Virus record (IMG/VR): IMGVR_UViG_3300012964_000059
Span: 1 to 23,140 of that record
Source of the DNA: a virus
Reading direction: 5' to 3' (one strand)
Length of the DNA stretch: 23,140 bases
The notes below the pieces were generated by a model. It was given only the letters and a program-made list of their open reading frames with translations, had not been told where the DNA came from and ran no database searches. The translations under genes were made by a program, and so were the position numbers. Shown in pieces: positions 22,257-23,140 of this stretch. Each line of letters starts with the position of its first letter. Positions within the stretch are counted from its first letter, which is position 1.

Positions 22257-22565
22257 ATGTCAATTGCAGTAGTCCGTTACGATTCTACAACCGGAATAAT
22301 TATCGAAAAAATTGGTGATGGTTTTATGTCTGTAAGTTCTGCAAACCAATACCGGAACTCTCTACCAATAGTTCCCGGAACTATGACAAAACTTGAACAG
22401 AGTTCAACACCCGTTGTCGGATATGCTCCACCTGTTCACGCCGAATCTGCTGAGGATGCGCCAGTTGCTAGAAATCAATTTGCCGATCCTCCGTTTTATA
22501 TCGGCATGATTATATGTGCATTGTTGATTGCGGGTATTGTGTTCTTTTTGCTCAATCCCGCATGA
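22257..22565 (+). CDS. Cassette gene 3, C-tail-anchored membrane protein, 102 aa
   Basis: AAAGGAG precedes the ATG. A polar N-terminal part of about 75 residues (AVVRYDSTTGIIIEKIGDGFM...) is followed by one strong membrane helix near the C-terminus (YIGMIICALLIAGIVFFLL), leaving NPA at the end. The protein is thus tail-anchored with the bulk in the cytoplasm. It ends before the attC, with its own TGA. No family is recognised. Confidence 0.7.
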   Translation: MSIAVVRYDSTTGIIIEKIGDGFMSVSSANQYRNSLPIVPGTMTKLEQSSTPVVGYAPPVHAESAEDAPVARNQFADPPFYIGMIICALLIAGIVFFLLNPA

Positions 22566-22570
22566 TACAC

Positions 22571-22696
22571 GCCTAACAAAGCGTGTACCCGACAAGTGCC
22601 TGCTGTCGCGCTGAAATCATATCTGGCATACGTCAGGGTGAACCTAGCTTATGTGCTAATTGTGGCGGCACTTGCGGGTAACGCAAACCGTTAGGC
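22571..22696 (+). repeat. attC site (long type), after cassette 3
   Basis: GCCTAAC (571-577) and GTTAGGC (690-696) are perfect complements and fit RYYYAAC/GTTRRRY. The inner arms ACCCGACAAGTGCC and GGCACTTGCGGGT pair, with a covarying change from GCGG/CCGC in the short sites to CCCG/CGGG here. This supports selection for the folded attC. The interior can be read as a zinc-ribbon-like peptide (CCRAE...LCANCGG) but is separated from the upstream gene by a stop. Confidence 0.9.
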
Positions 22697-22720
22697 ACTT
22701 ACTTTCAAAAGGAGAATCGC

Positions 22721-22921
22721 ATGATACGCAAATGTTATGCAGTCGTAAAGGTTACGCTTGTCCGCCAAGTTGAATTTGAATTGGATGACGATGACCCTGC
22801 GCTTGACGCAGAATCCGAAGCGGTCAGGTTCGCAGAAAAAGAATTTCACATTACGGTTCGAGAAGATGACGAACCGCAAGATGAAGAAGTCGAAGTGCTT
22901 GAATGTGATTGGGCAGATTAG
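22721..22921 (+). CDS. Cassette gene 4, acidic protein, 66 aa
   Basis: CAAAAGGAG precedes ATG. After a short basic start (MIRKCYAVVKVTLVRQVEFEL) the protein is very rich in Asp and Glu (DDDDPALDAESEAV; REDDEPQDEEVEVLECDWAD). The predicted fold is beta-alpha-beta. High acidity in small phage or cassette proteins is seen in DNA-mimic inhibitors of host defence, but this is only a possibility. The gene ends 6 bp before the attC. Confidence 0.7.
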   Translation: MIRKCYAVVKVTLVRQVEFELDDDDPALDAESEAVRFAEKEFHITVREDDEPQDEEVEVLECDWAD

Positions 22922-22926
22922 AACGT

Positions 22927-23017
22927 GCCTAACAAAGCGTGCAGCGGACTTGCTTACGGGCTGGCGAAATTGGCTCGTCTTGCACAATCCGCCAACCGCT
23001 AACGCAAACCGTTAGGC
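22927..23017 (+). repeat. attC site (short type), after cassette 4
   Basis: GCCTAAC (927-933) and GTTAGGC (23011-23017) are perfect complements. The arms CAAAGCGTGCAGCGG and CCGCTAACGCAAACC match the site at 22142 with an interior of similar length. Confidence 0.9.
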
Positions 23018-23026
23018 GGCTGTGCT

Positions 23027-23140
23027 GTGCGGGTGGTGGAATTGGCAGACACAACCTCGAAGGCAAGTTCATGGCTTGCGTCGCCCACATCGTAAACCCG
23101 TAGGGTGTGGGGGGCGGAGGTCGGGAGCGTTGAAGGTTCG
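23027..23140 (+). tRNA. 5' part of a tRNA-Leu-like sequence, cut by the window end
   Basis: GTGCGGG, TG, then GTGGAATTGGCAGACAC reproduces the acceptor stem start and D arm of bacterial tRNA-Leu very closely, and GAAGGTTCG at the end looks like the start of a T arm. Between them ACCTC (23054-23058) can pair with GAGGT (23117-23121), but the enclosed 58 nt far exceed a 7-base anticodon loop. The gene would thus hold an insertion or be a decayed tRNA. The 3' end lies outside the window. It starts 10 bp after an attC core, so it would be a tRNA inside a cassette. Confidence 0.4.

Noticed and set aside
22691-22987. 98-residue minus-strand frame across cassette 4
   Set aside because: It spans the plus-strand gene and the attC, without a binding site; a shadow frame.
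1-23140. Circular genome closed at the window ends
   Set aside because: The tRNA-like T arm at the end does not continue at base 1, so the two ends probably do not join directly.
1-23140. CRISPR array or integron integrase
   Set aside because: The regular repeats are attC sites with unequal genes between them; no tyrosine recombinase and no Cas-like protein is seen.

Overview
The window holds part of a long-tailed, non-contractile (siphovirus-like) bacteriophage or prophage, bounded on both sides by integron-type attC recombination sites. The host is bacterial: AAAGGAG-type ribosome binding sites, standard stop codons, heavily overlapping genes. The attC type and the leaderless promoters would fit an environmental bacterium such as a Chloroflexota member, but the sequence alone does not settle this.

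Left edge (1-430): the 3' end of a cassette gene whose last codons lie inside an attC site, then a stretch without a gene that can fold into a pseudoknot-like RNA, then a degenerate second attC. Positions 431-7595 (plus strand) are the early and replication half: a small membrane protein, a terminator-like hairpin, a promoter and a large imperfect inverted repeat. These are followed by a winged-helix replication initiator with three internal iterons, an overlapping DnaB-type helicase, small unknown proteins, a PD-(D/E)xK nuclease, a multi-pass membrane protein, a repeat-rich locus of overlapping reading frames, an SH3-like secreted protein and two further small genes. A perfect bidirectional terminator (7583-7612) closes this half.

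Positions 7626-21314 (minus strand) are the tail module, transcribed right to left: a zinc-ribbon protein, a probable connector, two small proteins, the tail-tube protein fused to a propeller, a tail assembly chaperone pair with a likely +1 frameshift, tape measure, distal tail protein with an inserted propeller, a gp37-like tail protein, fibres and a secreted metallopeptidase. Stop and start codons often overlap as TAATG, implying translational coupling. An HNH-AP2 homing endonuclease gene sits in this module in the opposite orientation. No terminase, portal, capsid, integrase or obvious lysin is present.

Positions 21338-23140 are a plus-strand integron cassette array: four small genes (one ASCH-domain protein, one tail-anchored protein, two unknown), each with its own strong ribosome binding site and followed by an attC site, then the start of a tRNA-Leu-like sequence cut by the window end. 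No integron integrase is present, so the array is CALIN-like here.

Two features link the halves. A 14-bp palindrome GTGAC-N4-GTCAC, which has CRP/FNR-family spacing (GTGA-N6-TCAC), occurs four times. In three copies it lies exactly 23 bp upstream of a TANANT -10 box, including the one facing the cassette array. Several genes also have a -10 box exactly 6 nt before the start codon, as in leaderless transcription.
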